64,000 nucleotides of DNA, from contig JAPVLO010000278.1 of assembly GCA_027257055.1 (NCBI GenBank), positions 62,001 to 126,000 of the forward strand, in the 5' to 3' direction. Below are positions 46,111 to 59,026 of this stretch, piece after piece; within the stretch, counting starts at the first letter, position 1; the number at the start of each line of letters is the position of its first letter. This DNA is from Cephalopachus bancanus. Its lineage: Eukaryota; Chordata; Mammalia; Primates; Tarsiidae. Below the pieces are notes generated by a model. That model did not search any database. It was not told the origin of the DNA and worked only from the letters and a program-made list of their open reading frames with translations. The position numbers were made by a program, and so were the translations under genes.

Positions 46111-46589
46111 CCCCTTTCATATGTTTGCATATAAATATATACATATGTATATATACATATGTACATATACATGAATATATTTCTGTAATGTAGAAAATAC
46201 TTATGTGCTATAAATTTTCTTTAAACGAACTGAATGATTGGGATAAGATTGTTTTTACACTCAGAAATATTTCCCAAAATTACTGACTGGTGACTAAAAT
46301 TTTCTTATTTTAGTCATCAGAAAATAATGACTCAACAGAGTCCAGTTAGTTGCTACTTACAAGAAAAAAAAACCAAAATCAAATCCCAATGAACTGAGAT
46401 TCTCAATAAAATCTGTCTATTAAGTAGACTACATCTCTGGAACCATAAAGAACAATGTAATCTCTTTCAGACATTCTAACCATGATTTATTGGAAGTGAG
46501 TAGTGTATAAATATTGCTGTTCTTATATGATAGGACTTTAGACATATAAAAAAAACACTGCTATGCCTCTCTTAAAATTTCCTTATCTA
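46111..46589. other. Unassigned, AT-rich, with a TATACA tract
   Basis: A catatgtatatatacatatg-type tract lies at 46126-46180. The rest is AT-rich without recognised elements. Confidence 0.45.
46126..46180 (+). repeat. (TATACA)n-like low-complexity tract
   Basis: Imperfect ATATAC/CATATG words over about 55 bases. Confidence 0.85.
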
Positions 46590-46639
46590 TTTCAAGTTGA
46601 CTAACCCCTAGAGCTGGGGAGGGGCATGGAATAGGACCT

Positions 46640-46782
46640 CATGGTCTTCAGAAGAAACTAACCCTCCCCACACTGTGATCTTGGACCTCTAGCCTTCAAC
46701 CAGGAGACAGTCAACCTGTGGTTAAGCCACAACGTTGTGGTACTTAGTTACAGCAGTTTCATCAAACTAATGCAACATAATT
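46640..46782 (+). mobile_element. MLT1-like MaLR LTR, 3' part, sense
   Basis: Order of blocks fits the end of an MLT1-type LTR: a gtgatcttggacctctagcc block at 46675, gttaagccacaacgttgtgg at 46721, and acagcagtttcatcaaacta at 46750. The 5' half is lost or too decayed. Confidence 0.6.
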
Positions 46783-48521
46783 GTCAAAAGAAGAATGATT
46801 AACATATATTCTAACACAGAGAGAGAAACTCAAACACAGACAAAACTCACACACACAATAGTATTTTGCTACGCAAAGGAAAAAAAATTGAAGGATATTT
46901 AATGTCATCACAAAATATTCACTTTATGAGTACAATCAGTAGGATGTTTGGCAAATATTCATGTTTTAGTAGTAGGATTCCTGCTGTTAAAGTTAATTTA
47001 AGAACCAAATCATGTATTTGGATGATGTGGTAACACAGGTCAATGAACTCTTCCTTCACAAACTTAAGAAAAAATGATTCAGCTTAAATCATGTTGGGAA
47101 CTTGACGTTATTTGGGTGCAATTTTACTTCATTCACATGGATGGAGAATCGCAGCCTAGCCAAATACCCACCGACCAAACCAACCCACCAAAACAAGACA
47201 CAGAAACCTCTGAATCCACATTTGCTTTCTTCACCTACATTGGAGATTTCATCTACTCCATGCCTCCGTGGAACCTAGAGACAATGTCTTTTATTTGGCC
47301 CATCTTACTCATTCATTCACTTATTCATTTATTTTAAAAATAAAAATATTTCTAATAAAGCAGTCTAGACTTTGAGAGTCTCTTGTAAAACTATACAAGA
47401 AGCAACAGCTGTGGCCAGGTCCCCTGCAGCAAGTGACAGACATGGCCAGGTCCCCGCAGGCCCCAACCCTCTGTCTCAACAGTCCCCACCTCTCCAGATG
47501 CAGCTGCATTCCTTACCAAAGCCTGGAACTGGCACATCTGAGCTTCTCATCCTGACCAGAGTTGAATCCTGGCCCTGAGTGTTGGTGAAGACTCCCGAAT
47601 CCACATAAATACCAGGCAGATCTGTGCACTTAATACATGAAAGTACAATTGTCATTCATGAGATCCAGAAGCTTGTTAATGCTGAAAGAACAGAGTCCTT
47701 GTGTTTATTAATGACTGGAACCACAGAACCAATGACTCGCTGCTCACTTATCCACGTATAAGCAAAACAAATCTGCACCTCTGCCCTGCCGCACACACAT
47801 TTCAAGTTAGGGAAGAGTGTGTCCTGGAACAAGCAAGCATCCTCCCGCCTCCGCCTTCAGCAGCCTGTGTCCATGTGTTCCCTCATGCTTTGTTTCCAGT
47901 GGGCTCTGCTCCACCAGGCAGGGACACGGGGCTGGAGCCTGGCTGCTCTGTCCCAGAGGCAGCATCACACGCCAGGGCAGCGCTGGGCAGAACAAGGTCC
48001 CACCACTCCTCACAACTCACCTGCCAGACCAGGCCCTGCCTCAACCCAAATCTGAGCCAACCCGAACACCAATCCTGCCACAATGGGAAGCCAGGACCTG
48101 GGGATGCTTGGGAAAGCGTTGGCAGTGACCACCAAAGCCCAGCATCTCTGAGGGAGGCCCTGAGTCAAGGACCATGTATACCAGTCTCCAATAATGTCCA
48201 CGAGTCCAACACAGGGACTGTTTTCTCCACACCCACACACTGGGGAGGCAGGAGAGGCATGGCAGGCAGGAGTCTGTGGGGCTCCAAAAACTCCCCAGCA
48301 CAAACGTCTCTTGATTAGGCCCTGGTCCTCCTCCCTAGGATGCCTTGGCCTACCAGGATGGGCTCTTACTGGTCTTGGAATGCCCCCAGCAGGGTCTTCT
48401 TCCCCATCCTTTGAGGTCACTGATGAAGGAAGTCTGGGATGTTCCTCCCCAGGCCTGGGTCGCTCTTGGATCACTTCTTCCCTATAAGAGTCTGGTGACC
48501 GCAGGGACACTTTCATGCATC
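46783..48521. other. Unassigned stretch holding the longest open frame (205 codons)
   Basis: GC-rich at 47400-48500. A plus-strand frame at 47701-48318 has 205 codons, and frames of 68-168 codons overlap it on both strands. The predicted peptide is rich in Pro, Ser and His with no domain, signal peptide or membrane segment that I recognise. Simultaneous frames in several phases indicate stop-poor DNA. I do not call a gene. Confidence 0.4.
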
Positions 48522-48840
48522 AAAAAGCCACAGATAGCCGGGCTCGGTGGCTCAGCCTGTCATCCCGCGCCTTTGGAAGGCTGAGGTGAGTGGATTGCCT
48601 GAGCCCGTGGGTTCAAGACCCACCTGGGCAGGCGAGACCTCATCTCTACAATAAAATCAAAAAATTAGCCGGGCCTGGTAGCGCGCGCCTGTAATTCCAG
48701 CTACTCAGAAGGCTGAGGTGGAAGGATCGTCGGAGCCCAGCAGGTCGAGGCTGCGGTGGCCGGGAGCGGCCACTGCACTCCAGTCTGGGTGACTGAGTGA
48801 GACTCCAACTCAAAAAAAAAAAAAAAAAAAGCCACAGATT
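48522..48840 (+). mobile_element. Alu SINE, full-length, sense, with target-site duplications
   Basis: Body 48536-48812, pure A tail to 48830, duplication gccacagat at 48527-48535 and 48831-48839. It has the complete local signature and many CpGs (tagcgcgcgcctg, ggccgggagcggccactg), so it is among the youngest copies. Confidence 0.96.
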
Positions 48841-50956
48841 TATGAATCCAGGCACATGCTTTAATTGTGTTGCTGTTATGTTTTTGGTAGCATAGCTCTC
48901 TTAAAAACTTAGATTTCTCATTTATATGAATCTAGACAGATCCATGTGTTGACAACCTCGTCCATGATCTTTTTCCAGACAGACCTCTTAGCTGAGTAGA
49001 TTTCTGCATGTTCTTTCTCCAAATACCCCTTGCTCTGCATCGGGCCTCAGGCTTTGGTAGGAAAGCTCCCTCAGTCCCCTCTTTCAAAGCCCCCTTTTTC
49101 ACAGCATAAAGGCCTCCCTAGACTAATCTTTGTTTGTACCTTTGTTCTGAAGCTTCACAACTCCTTCAGAAGTTTTCGCGTGGGAGTGACGCCATGTCTC
49201 AACCTGCTCTTTGCATCAGTGTTGGTCTTGACTTTAATCTCCCAAAGGCCCTCTTGTTTGCTGTATTTGCTGTATTTTTTAAAAAAATATTTTATAATTT
49301 GAGTCTCCCAGTCCCCCAAATCCCCAGTTCTGGTTTCCACATGCAAGCTGATCACTTATTTTCTGTTTCCCTTGTGTTGTTAGTAGCACCTTGTCATGAA
49401 TAAACAATAGTGACCCACAGGCTGCTAGCAGCCTACGTCCCTGCCATCTCTCCTAGAATGACAAGTCGGTAGGTGCATCATCTTCCTTTCATGCTGCTGC
49501 TGGTGGTGATGTCACGAAATGCCCCACCACCATGTAACAGGGCTGCTCGCCTCCAAGCGTCCAACAGCTCTCTCACTGCTCACTTCCTGTCTTCTAAGCC
49601 AGTACCCTGTACTTCAAAGCAGCACCCCACTTCTAGGAGTCAACTTCTTCTGTGGTAAGAAACGATTCCCCAAAGTATAGTAAATCCAAACTGGGAAAGA
49701 TTATTTTTCATCTAAGATACATGTGTAATTCAGGTCAGCAAGGGGCTTTGCTCATCAGAGACATAAGATATCTGGTTAACAGTGTAGACACCACTTTGAA
49801 TTTTGCTATTCACTACATCGGTGGAAAGATAGTTCTTGATGATTTCACTCCTGTGATCAAATGCTCAGACTGCAAGTGACAACTATCACCTAGCCAGACC
49901 TAGGCACATGGCTTGGCCCCACCACAGGTGGTCAAGTGCTGGATGAACATCTACAGATATTCAAAGGAGGGCATTGATGTCTACTGTCTTTCCCAAACAC
50001 CTTCCATTCTCCTGACTGAAATGACAGCTCTGTTAGCTTCTCACTAAATTCACCTCCAAAGGACTGAACTGGGTTTCACAAATGATGACTTTCATTACCA
50101 AGGGAACTAATTAAGGGGGGAAATGGCTTAAATTTCTACTAAACAAAAAGAGCAATGCATTTTACACTCAACATGTACAATGCATTTTACACTCAACACT
50201 CAGTTAAGTAATCACCCTATTTGTTTTTACTTTATACAGCTTAGGGCACATGATTAGTTAAACATTTTCCAGTTAATAGTCAATATTGTGCTCAAGTATG
50301 TTAAGACATTACAAACAAGAAATGAGCACAGGAATTTCAGTTCCTCAGTCCTGGACTCCATCCTGACGATCATGTCTTTCCCCAAATTCTTGAGTACTTT
50401 GCTACAAAGAAGTCTACTTAGTTTTCTTTGTCTATGCTTTATAACCACCTGCAATGATGTGTCCTAAGCACTTTGTGCGAATAGCTCTTCTCAAAGCCAT
50501 GCCAGGGGTGCTGAAATCATACTGGGAGTCACACAACATTTGCTCACATGCAAGTTTTCTACCATTTTTAAAGATGTCTCTGAACACCCAATTTTGACAG
50601 ATGCCCCTAATCATTTTCAAATGTTGTCAACATTTGCAAACCTACAACTGTATCTATGTAATAACTGTTTTCTAGTATTTGTCAGCTCTATAAGAAAGTT
50701 TGAAAATATAAATCCTGTAAAGATAACCACATTTAAGACCTTAAAAATGTGTTTACACATTATGCTTAAATCATGACTATTTTGTTAGAAAGCACTATCA
50801 ACATAATTTCAGAGTCTTCCCAATAGTTCAAAGACTATGCTAGTACCTGCTGACCTCAGTGAAACACTGTGTTTATTTGGAAGTGGGAAGTGTATATCTT
50901 AAAACACAAAGAACCTGTTTTTAAAGTCACTCAAGTTTGCCCATGTGTTAAAAATA
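48841..50956. other. Unassigned stretch
   Basis: Unique-looking DNA. Short frames at 49030-49879 and 50254-50620 have no recognised features. A 25-bp tandem duplication at 50154-50203 is listed separately. Confidence 0.45.
50154..50203 (+). repeat. 25-bp tandem duplication
   Basis: aatgcattttacactcaaca occurs at 50154 and again at 50179, giving two head-to-tail 25-base units. Confidence 0.9.
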
Positions 50957-51268
50957 TGGACGCAACTTTTTTTTTTTTTTGAGTTGGAGTCTCATTCTGT
51001 CGCCCAGACTGGAGTGCAGTGGCCGCTCCCAACCACCGCAGCCTCGACCTGCTGGGCTCGGGTGATCCTTCCGCCTCAGCCTTCCGAGTAGCTGGAATTA
51101 CAGGCATGCACTACCACGCCCGGCTGATTTTTTGATTTATTGTAGAGATGAGGTCTCGCTGCCCAGGCGGGTCTCGAACCCGCGGGCTCAGGCAATCCAC
51201 TCACCTCAGCCTCCCAAAGGCGCGGGATTACAGGCTGAGCCACCGAGCCCGGCTTGGACGCAACTTTT
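50957..51268 (-). mobile_element. Alu SINE, full-length, antisense, with target-site duplications
   Basis: Tail 50967-50980, body 50981-51254. The 14-base duplication tggacgcaactttt flanks it at 50957-50970 and 51255-51268. The full local signature is present, including gcccaggcgggtctcgaacc and ggctgagccaccgagcccgg. It is CpG-rich and recent. Confidence 0.96.
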
Positions 51269-54200
51269 AAACACACTGAAAAAGTGTATAGCTCTAAGAA
51301 ACTGCAAAAAGAGCAAAAGAAGAGTTTCCACCACGCTCCTTAATTGATTGATACGATGCTTTCCACATTAGCATGCAAATAGCAGGAGTCAGAGAAATCA
51401 TGATGGATGGGAACCCACATTGGGCAGGAAGATCGTGGAAAAGAAACACACCAGCCGGCTCTCGTTACTGATGGAAAGAGCACGGAGAATGGCTGCAAAA
51501 CCAGTGTTTGTTCCTTAGTTTCCAAATTTCTCCCAAGTTCTCCTTGTCCTCCACTCCCTCCTCTTTCCACCCTCACAATATCTTGGAAAAAGTAACATTC
51601 CCCACATATAAAAACAAAGAAAAGAAGCCTTCTGGGAAATAAAAACACACAGAACTGAAATGCTCCTTCATATTGTCCCCAAGGAACATGGAATGTTGGG
51701 TTCCACGTCTGTCCAAGCCAGCACTCTGGAGGAATTGCTGCATAAACATACACATTTCTGTCCTTCTCTGATTCCCCAGGAAGGGCTCATTTCTACGTAA
51801 AAGAGTGACAGTCGGATGGATAATTATTGAATCTACTATAAATTCCAGCCCCTGGAGAATTTTGTTAAAAATATTTTTAAAAATTTTAAAAGATGAATAT
51901 TAATTATTTTTCTGGCATCACAGCCTTCTGAAAATTTTATAAAGCAAATAAGAGATGTGCATACCCACAACATCAAAATTATTTTCTGGATGCAATTTAA
52001 GTCCCACAATTAAAAAAAAAAATTCTGAAAATCGCTCATGTAAGAAGTGAGACTGTTACGAGTCATTATACCACACAAAAATCCAACCCGTCTATCATAG
52101 GTGTAATCATCATTTAAATAAAACAATAGAATGTGAGGCTTAGTGAGTGGTAGAAGCCTGGGCATATCCTCAGATTCAGCACTGACAAGAGAACAGACAT
52201 GTCTTTTTTTTTCTGGATCCGAGTGGTAATGTTAGTCCATGTGGTGTCAAGACACAAACAGAAAGGGTCATAGACAGAATAATGCTTAGATTTATGTCCC
52301 ATCAGATAACGAACAATTAATGAGAACCTGTTATGGTTTCAGGCAAAGGTATATATTCAAGGACAATTTAAGACAGTTTTTAAAATATTTAGACCTCTAT
52401 GCTTTTTCCCAACCAATCACAATCAACTGCAAGGACATTTGAGACAAGGAAGAATCAGGTTCTGGAATGATTCTTGGGAAAATAATCCAGCCCAACGAAC
52501 CTAGTGCACACTCCTCCCGTCTGTGTGCCGCCATCCAGACTTTGCTAGACTACATGAAATAGGCAGAAACTCCATGGCCTCACAGGCAACCTGTGGATGA
52601 TGGACTACAGGATGACCTCGTTGAGCTGAAAATCATTTCCCTTAAACTTCCAAATACCAGGACTCATTGTCCCCTTGGAACCACAGGATGAAGGCACCAT
52701 CTCACCCGTGTCCCCATCCCCCACTCCTGTGTTTGGAGGCTGTCACACCAACCCCTGTCTTTGGTCTTCATCGAGGCTCAGCTTCTATTTCCAGATGCTG
52801 CATATGTCTCTGGCCCAAGAGTCTCCATCACTGTGTGGGTGAGACTTCTTAAAATGAGCTTCAGTGTGTTGATGCATTTTTTTAAGCTGTTGGATGCTCA
52901 ACTCAATCATCAAGACATGACTCAGTGAAGCACAGGAACTCACTCACTCTTGGGTCCCTACACCCAGCCTGACCCCCAGGATGAGGTCCAGTGAAGAACA
53001 GGATAGAGCCCATTTGTCTCCCCAGAGCAGTGTTTCGCTAGGGGTGGCCACATTTCTCCTTGAACTGCACGGAGCTTGCCACCAGCTCAGGGCTATAGCC
53101 TGCTCCCATGTTCCTGTTGTAGGGGAGTTCTCCCCTTGTCCCTGTGCATCTATCTACTTTGCAGAGTGGAATAGCAGGAACTTTCAGTTTTTAAATACAT
53201 TTCCACAGTTTTCACTTTCAACAGTAAGAGTTTAATATGTTTGTCACAAACTGCACGTGTGTCTTCAACACTATGTACTGATTGCTGTTTCCACAAGAGA
53301 CCCGGCACACATCTGTTTCCTTGGTCCACTCCCCTCTGCCTCACTCACAGCCCAGGCCCGCATACTGCTGTGGCTGAATTCTCCAGTGGAGGCACCTCCA
53401 CTCAGAGCTGTAAAAGGGAAGCAAGCACGTCAGCCAGGCCACAGTCATGGCGTGAGGAAAAGATGTGTACAAGGCACATGGGGGACACGGGCTTCAGGAT
53501 AAACTCAGGAGACCTGGAGGGTACAGAGAGGTTTAGGGGGAAGTGGCAGGGAAGGATGAGGGGAATGAAGCGGGAAGGAAGCTGGAGTGACTGTAGGTGG
53601 GCACGGCCTTGTGCACTTTGGGAAGCATTTCCCACTTTGTCTGGTAAGAAGCAAAGGCACCTGGGAAGTTTTCAGCTGTAAGGTCAAGACCAGATGTGTG
53701 CTGTGGGTCCACAGCTCTGGGAACTGGACTTTCATAGGAGCTCGTGGCTAAAGCACTGTTAGAAACCCGAGACTTGCTTGTGCGTGGGATCTGAAGTCTC
53801 CCACCTGTGAGCACTGTGTGCTTTCCTCCTGGGCCTACATGCCACAGGTCATTGATTTTAAGATTGGCCCTGACTCTGCTCTGCTGACACTCACTGGGGT
53901 CCAGGTCAGGTTGGCTACAGCTGATTTTTCACGCAGTACGTGTTGCTCCTTCTTCACACTATAGAGGAGCCCCATCGACCACGTGGCATTAGGGTCCTGT
54001 GTACTATTCAGTTAGGGATTTTTCTAAGTCTCAGTTTCACCTTTTAAAACCCAAGGTTACAAAGATACCTAAAAGGCCTGTGATGGTAAAAAGATTAGAA
54101 AACGTGATCCAGACGAGAGAGATGCTAATGCTTGTCTCCTCTACTGCTGTTTTTCTAAAAGAACTCAAAGTAAAATTCACTTCCACAATTTATGGACGCG

Positions 54201-54944
54201 CAGGCAGAAATTCCTAGAGAAGGGAAGAATAATTCATCATAGGAAAAGCTTGGCTCCATCATAGTAACAATAGATTTGAAGCCTCAGGATGCTATTTCTG
54301 ATAAAATTCCAAAAGGGTTGAAAGTTTAAATATTTCCAACATATTAAAAAGCTCAAAAAAAAATCCTGCTCCCTTTTATATTTTCCAAATCCTTTTTCTT
54401 TCAACTCTTCCAAAATGCTAGCTGAAGGGCAAAATAAAGCAAGGAAAATGTGTTTCTATTCAAGAAATGTTAAAATAAATATGTCATGATTTCTTGGTCA
54501 AAGTTTTCCTTTCCCAAGATAAAAATAATTCGAAGTCACATATGATAACGATTAAAGTTGCCTTTCCAGATTGCGAGGCTCAGTGTTCCTACAACAATTT
54601 ACAAGCTGACAAGTGAGGCTGTGAAGCACTCAGAGCTCAGAGAAGCTGGCTCACCCAGGAGTTGACACGAGGGACCCACACTTCTACGTGGACCCATGGG
54701 AAGCCCGCATCCCTGTACCTGCACCCGCAAAACACTCCCACCCATGCTTCCCGTGGAAAACACTGCCGGCATGCTGCCACCTCATGCTCCTTCCGGCTCG
54801 ATTCCCTCCTCCTTCTGCCTCTGACACTCCACACTGCCACTGCGACCACAGAATGAGTTGGAAACTGTGACTATGGTGTTCCACCCCACCTGGGTTTTAC
54901 TGTAGTGCTCCTCAGTGTATTCCTTGAAAAATATTGCCCCATTC
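51269..54944. other. Unassigned stretch
   Basis: About 3.7 kb with no named repeat. 51830-52030 is AT-rich. Overlapping frames on both strands at 53240-53814 and 54637-54884 lack recognisable features. A weak MIR-like phrase (tctaagtctcagtttcacct) lies near 54022-54043. Confidence 0.45.
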
Positions 54945-55140
54945 CTCTGCTCACTGGGCGCCCCATAGTCTCTCTCATCAGCCTGAATTGCTCAGTCCTT
55001 ACCTGCTTCACCATAACACATGGACTTTGCATTTTGACCCAAATGATTATCCAGCACTGTGTACAATGCCTGGACACAATTTGGGTGTTCAGTCATGAAG
55101 CCAGTATGTCTTAAGTGCCTACCACATTGCAGACATTTTG
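54945..55140 (+). mobile_element. L2-like LINE 3' end, sense
   Basis: A cagcactgtgtacaatgcct block near 55052 followed by ggacacaatttgggtgttca matches the L2 3' end phrase of the kind 'cagtgcctggcacatagtaggcgctca'. A tgtcttaagtgcctaccaca block near 55109 is similar in kind. Decay is heavy. Confidence 0.45.
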
Positions 55141-55491
55141 GGGATGACTGTGACCACAGTCGATGAGTCATTATTATTCAGCAGAGAAGAAAGCAACCAT
55201 GCAGGAAATACAAAGTGTGTCCTAGAAAGACCCAAGATACACACTGGGTTGGGGTTAGGAACCGTGTCCTGGGAAGAGCAGCTAGGGTGCGACAGCAGCC
55301 AGCAGGAGTCAGATGCCCTGGGACTTGATGAGACTCAGGGTACAATGCTCATGAAGGTCGGGTAAGAGGAGAGGCTTCCTGCAGGAAGGACACATGGCAG
55401 GAAGCCTAAAGAAGTCGTGTCAGAGCCGACATGGATGCCTGTGTTTAACCGAGGCTGTCAGACAGTTCTTGACATCACACAGATTAAAAAA
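55141..55491. other. Unassigned stretch
   Basis: Nothing recognised. A 75-codon frame at 55138-55365 has no family features. Confidence 0.45.
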
Positions 55492-55666
55492 CATGGAGCA
55501 AGTCTGGTGTGGGAGCACACGCCTATAGTTCCAGTTACTTGGAAGGCTGAGGTAGAAGGATCACCTGAGCCCAGCAAGTCGAGGCTGTGGTGGCTGTGAG
55601 TGTGTCACTGCACTCCATCCTGGGCAACAGAGTTAGACTCCAACTCAAAAAAAAAAGCATGGAGCA
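55492..55666 (+). mobile_element. Free Alu right-arm monomer, sense, with target-site duplications
   Basis: Only the right arm is present. It starts at agtctggtgtgggagcacac (55500), exactly where the second monomer begins, and ends in gactccaactc plus an A tail to 55656. catggagca flanks it at 55492-55500 and 55658-55666, so it was inserted as this unit. This is either a free right monomer (FRAM-like) or a 5'-truncated Alu that stopped at the monomer boundary. Confidence 0.88.
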
Positions 55667-55879
55667 GTCCCAGGGTCATCTGCAGAGGTCATGCACGTAC
55701 GTGGAGCAAATGACCAAGTCTTTTGTCTTACGGAGAGCATAAGGAAACAGTACAACCTTGGTATTCGTCTAAACACAGCAGTCACAGCCATGCTGCACAG
55801 TTTTTTCTAAGCTACCTCTCCTCATTCATAGGTGTCTTCCACTGTGCTCTGCTCTGAGGCATGAAAGCATGTCCACTGG
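55667..55879. other. Unassigned stretch
   Basis: Nothing recognised. Confidence 0.4.
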
Positions 55880-56165
55880 CATCGTGCTTGTGCCTCCCTC
55901 TGGAATGTTGAAGCCCCTGACCCACCCCGGCCTGCCCAGGGTGTTGCGGCCCCTCCATCTTCCTCACCGACTCCATCCCTCTCTCGAAATCAGTCTGAGA
56001 CAGTCACTTCAGGGCTTCCAGTCATGTCTGCAGCTTGTCTTCCTCGAGTGTCTGATGACATCTCTGGGTCTGAGCTGTTCCTCGGTTGTGTTTGCTTCAT
56101 AGAACTTCTCACCATCTGAGATTACTTATCACCTCCAAGAGAGCAGTAAACATGTCTGTCTGGTC
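55880..56165 (+). mobile_element. L2-like LINE fragment, sense
   Basis: Words in L2 3' order: ctctggaatgttgaagcccc, a catagaacttctcaccatct block at 56098, then attacttatcacc and a gtaaacatgtctgtctggtc block. It is old and borders are approximate. Confidence 0.45.
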
Positions 56166-57060
56166 TCTGTCCGGACCTCCACCCAGACCTTGTGCAGACA
56201 TGACATGGGAAGTGTGTCCAGTGAGGACCGTGGGCTAGATAGAGAGGTTCCCCCAAATGTAGCTCCTGCGGACTGGGTGTCAAGGATCCCAGGACCACCC
56301 GTGCAGGCACGGCACTGGATCTGTGTTGACCCCCCCACGAGGCTCAGCCTCATTTGCCAAGATTGCTCTGGCACTTCTGTGGGTCACAACTCTCACAAGA
56401 AGTGAGGTGAACCATGTTTCCTGGCCAAAGGCTTGTGGTGAAATGGGGTAAACTAGACCTTTTTGGCCTTGAAAGGTGGACAGTAAAACTATAAAACAAA
56501 ACAAAAACCTCTGTTCAACATGTTTTTTTTTTTAGTTAGGTTTGAAAAATGCTCTTTTGTGTACCATTTTAAAGCAATCAGCAGAGTTAGGATCCTCAGC
56601 CAATGCACTTTGGAAAGCACCATTCAAGATTTGGTTGTGGAAGATGGTCACGGTGAAAGTGGAGGCAGAACAATGCCATGGAGAGTAGGTGAGGTTTTTT
56701 TTGGAAACAGTGTTCCCAGCATCAGTCCTCCAGAAGCTTCTGATCTGTCAGGATGAATTCCTAGAAGACAAAACACCCTTCCCTTGACAGCAAAGTGGTC
56801 TCAGCCCACCAGAGAGGGGGCCAGGTATTAACTTCATGCTGAGGTAGGCTGAGAGCTCAGGGAAAACACCAGGATGATGGAAAAGACCCCCTCCCTGTTC
56901 ATGGAGTCATTAACATTGTCTTCATGCAGACAAGTGCACAATCCACTCCAGGGTGACCCACCCGCCCTGCTTGACTCTTTAAGTCCCTCAAGCCTCCCTG
57001 AACATTCCCATCAATGTCCAGGCCTAATCAGTTGCCACCCCAATAAAATTCATCCTATGC
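56166..57060. other. Unassigned stretch
   Basis: Average to GC-rich unique DNA, with a T-rich patch at 56521-56534. Short frames on both strands lack recognisable features. Confidence 0.45.
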
Positions 57061-58200
57061 TTAACAGGTGTGTTGAGGTATAATTTACATTGAATAAATT
57101 TCATGTATCTGAAGCGTACAATTTAATGTTGTAACATAAGAATGTACCCTTGAAACAATCACAGTCATAAACAGCTTTGTCTCCCTCAAAAATTACATTT
57201 ACCCCTTGGCAAACCCCACCTGTGCCTTCCCTCTCCATCCCTGACTATGAATTTGTTTCTGTCCCTACAGAGTACTTAGCATTTTATGTAAGTGAAATCA
57301 CGTGGAATGCACTTTTTTTGGTCTGGCTTCTTTCATTCAGCATAATTATTTTAAGATTAATCCATGCTGTAATCAAGAGTCTATTTCTTTTTATTGCTGA
57401 TTGGTATTCTACTGTATGGTGTACAACATGTATTCACTCAGTCAGTGACGAATATTAGGGTTGTCTCCCGCATTTGGCTACTACAAATGCAGTTGCTAAG
57501 AATGGTTGTGTTCAAAGCCTCCACCGACACATAACTTCCTCCCTCCTGGCTGGGTATCCAGCATTGGTGGATGGATGGAGAGTAGGGTGTATGTTTTACA
57601 TTTCCACCAGCAGCACACGTCTCCGGCTCCCCCACACCCTTGTGTAACTTAGCGGGGTCAGGCCTTTGAGGTGAACCATGTGATAGTATGTGGTGGTGTC
57701 TCACCATGGTTTTGACTTGTGTCCCTGTTAGTCCTTGGGGACTAATAATACTGAACATCATTCAGCGTTGAACTATTGACATCAGTAGTTCTGCTCTGGT
57801 GACGTATCTACTCAAACACTTTGCCCTCTTTTTATTTATTTTTTTTTATAATTAGTGAGTTTTAGTGTCGTATATATTCTACATAGGATTTCCTGTCCTA
57901 TATATGGCTTTCAAACATTTTATCTTGTCATTTCATTCTTTTGGTAATTTCTTTCAAAGTGCAGAAGTTTTCATTTTAGTAATCTATTATTTATGTTATA
58001 TCTTAAAAATACAAAGTAATAAACTCTTTCTCCTATGTTTTCTCAAGAATATTTATAATTGTTGTTTTACCATTTTCTAACCAAAGTTAACTATATTTCC
58101 CCTATAAATAATTGCTTGAGACATTCTCAACTATAAAGTTTTTTGTTAAAAATAATTCATACAGGGAAAATTTGTGAAAGTTTGAAATTTGAAATCAGTC
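57061..58200 (-). mobile_element. Old L1M, antisense
   Basis: Typical antisense L1M text in the right order. gaggtataatttacattgaa opens at 57074. A ggtctggcttctttcattca block is at 57318, a tgctgattggtattctactg block at 57396, and a cactcagtcagtgacgaata block at 57434. A cagaagttttcattttagta block follows at 57962. The 107-codon reverse frame at 57438-57761 is a shadow. Confidence 0.75.
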
Positions 58201-58670
58201 TTTTGGAAATATAAACGACTGCTGTTTTCACAGTAAGCCTGTCTCTCCTAACCTTTTTTCTTCCTGAGCTTGTCATTGTGGGTAACCCATTACATTCCCA
58301 GGACTCAGTTTGGATATTCTTCTAGCCTTCTGTGGGAAGTCCTTTGTCTTCACTTGTTCCAGCCCTCTGGTGCAACACTACTGTGAGCAAACATCTCCCA
58401 GGTCTGTCTTTTCTGTTCCCAGCCCCTGCATCTTCCTCTACTGTAGCGCTTATAACCAGGGAAAGTACTGCAGTGTTTGCCCAGCTAGCGGGGCCTGAAC
58501 ACCAACAGTCTGTGTGCGTACTGGCTGCAGTTGCCCTAGCAGTGCCCTGCTTACTACTGGCTCCATCCTAGGACTGCCATGTCTGTATACTAAGAATTTG
58601 GCTATATAAATGGACACCCATACGTTTCCAGAGAGAAACATATCCTCTTTGTGTCTCTCATGCTAAAACA
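58201..58670. other. Unassigned stretch
   Basis: Unique-looking, nothing recognised. Confidence 0.45.
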
Positions 58671-59026
58671 GCCTCTAAAATATGGCATAAAAAAAGAAAT
58701 CATGTTCTTTGCAACAGTGCTGCTGCGACTAGAGGCCATCATTCTAAGCCAATTATCACAGAAGCAGGAAACTGAAAACCACATTTTCTCACTTATAAGT
58801 GGGAGCTAAATGCTGAGCACACACAGGCACAGGAATGGAAATGACAGACACTGGGACTTCCAAAGGGAGGAGGGAGGAGGACGAGGGTTTCAATACCACA
58901 CGGTGGGTACCACAGCCACCACCTGGAGGGTAGGTTCCATAGAGGACAAATCTCACCATTACCCAATACACCCACATAACAAACGTGCACATGTTCCCCT
59001 TGAATCCAAAATAAAATAAAATAAAC
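58671..59026 (+). mobile_element. L1 3' end, sense (older type)
   Basis: Begins near aaaatatggcataaaaaaag, runs through the gaggccatcattctaagcca and cttataagtgggagctaaat parts of L1 ORF2 end and 3' UTR, then acccacataacaaacgtgca and an (AAAAT)n tail at 59010-59025. Its 3' UTR differs from that of the three younger L1 3' ends, so it is a different, older subfamily. Confidence 0.85.

Noticed and set aside
48010..48516. 168-codon reverse frame opposite the 205-codon frame
   Set aside because: Frames are open on both strands and in several phases in GC-rich DNA, with no recognised domain.
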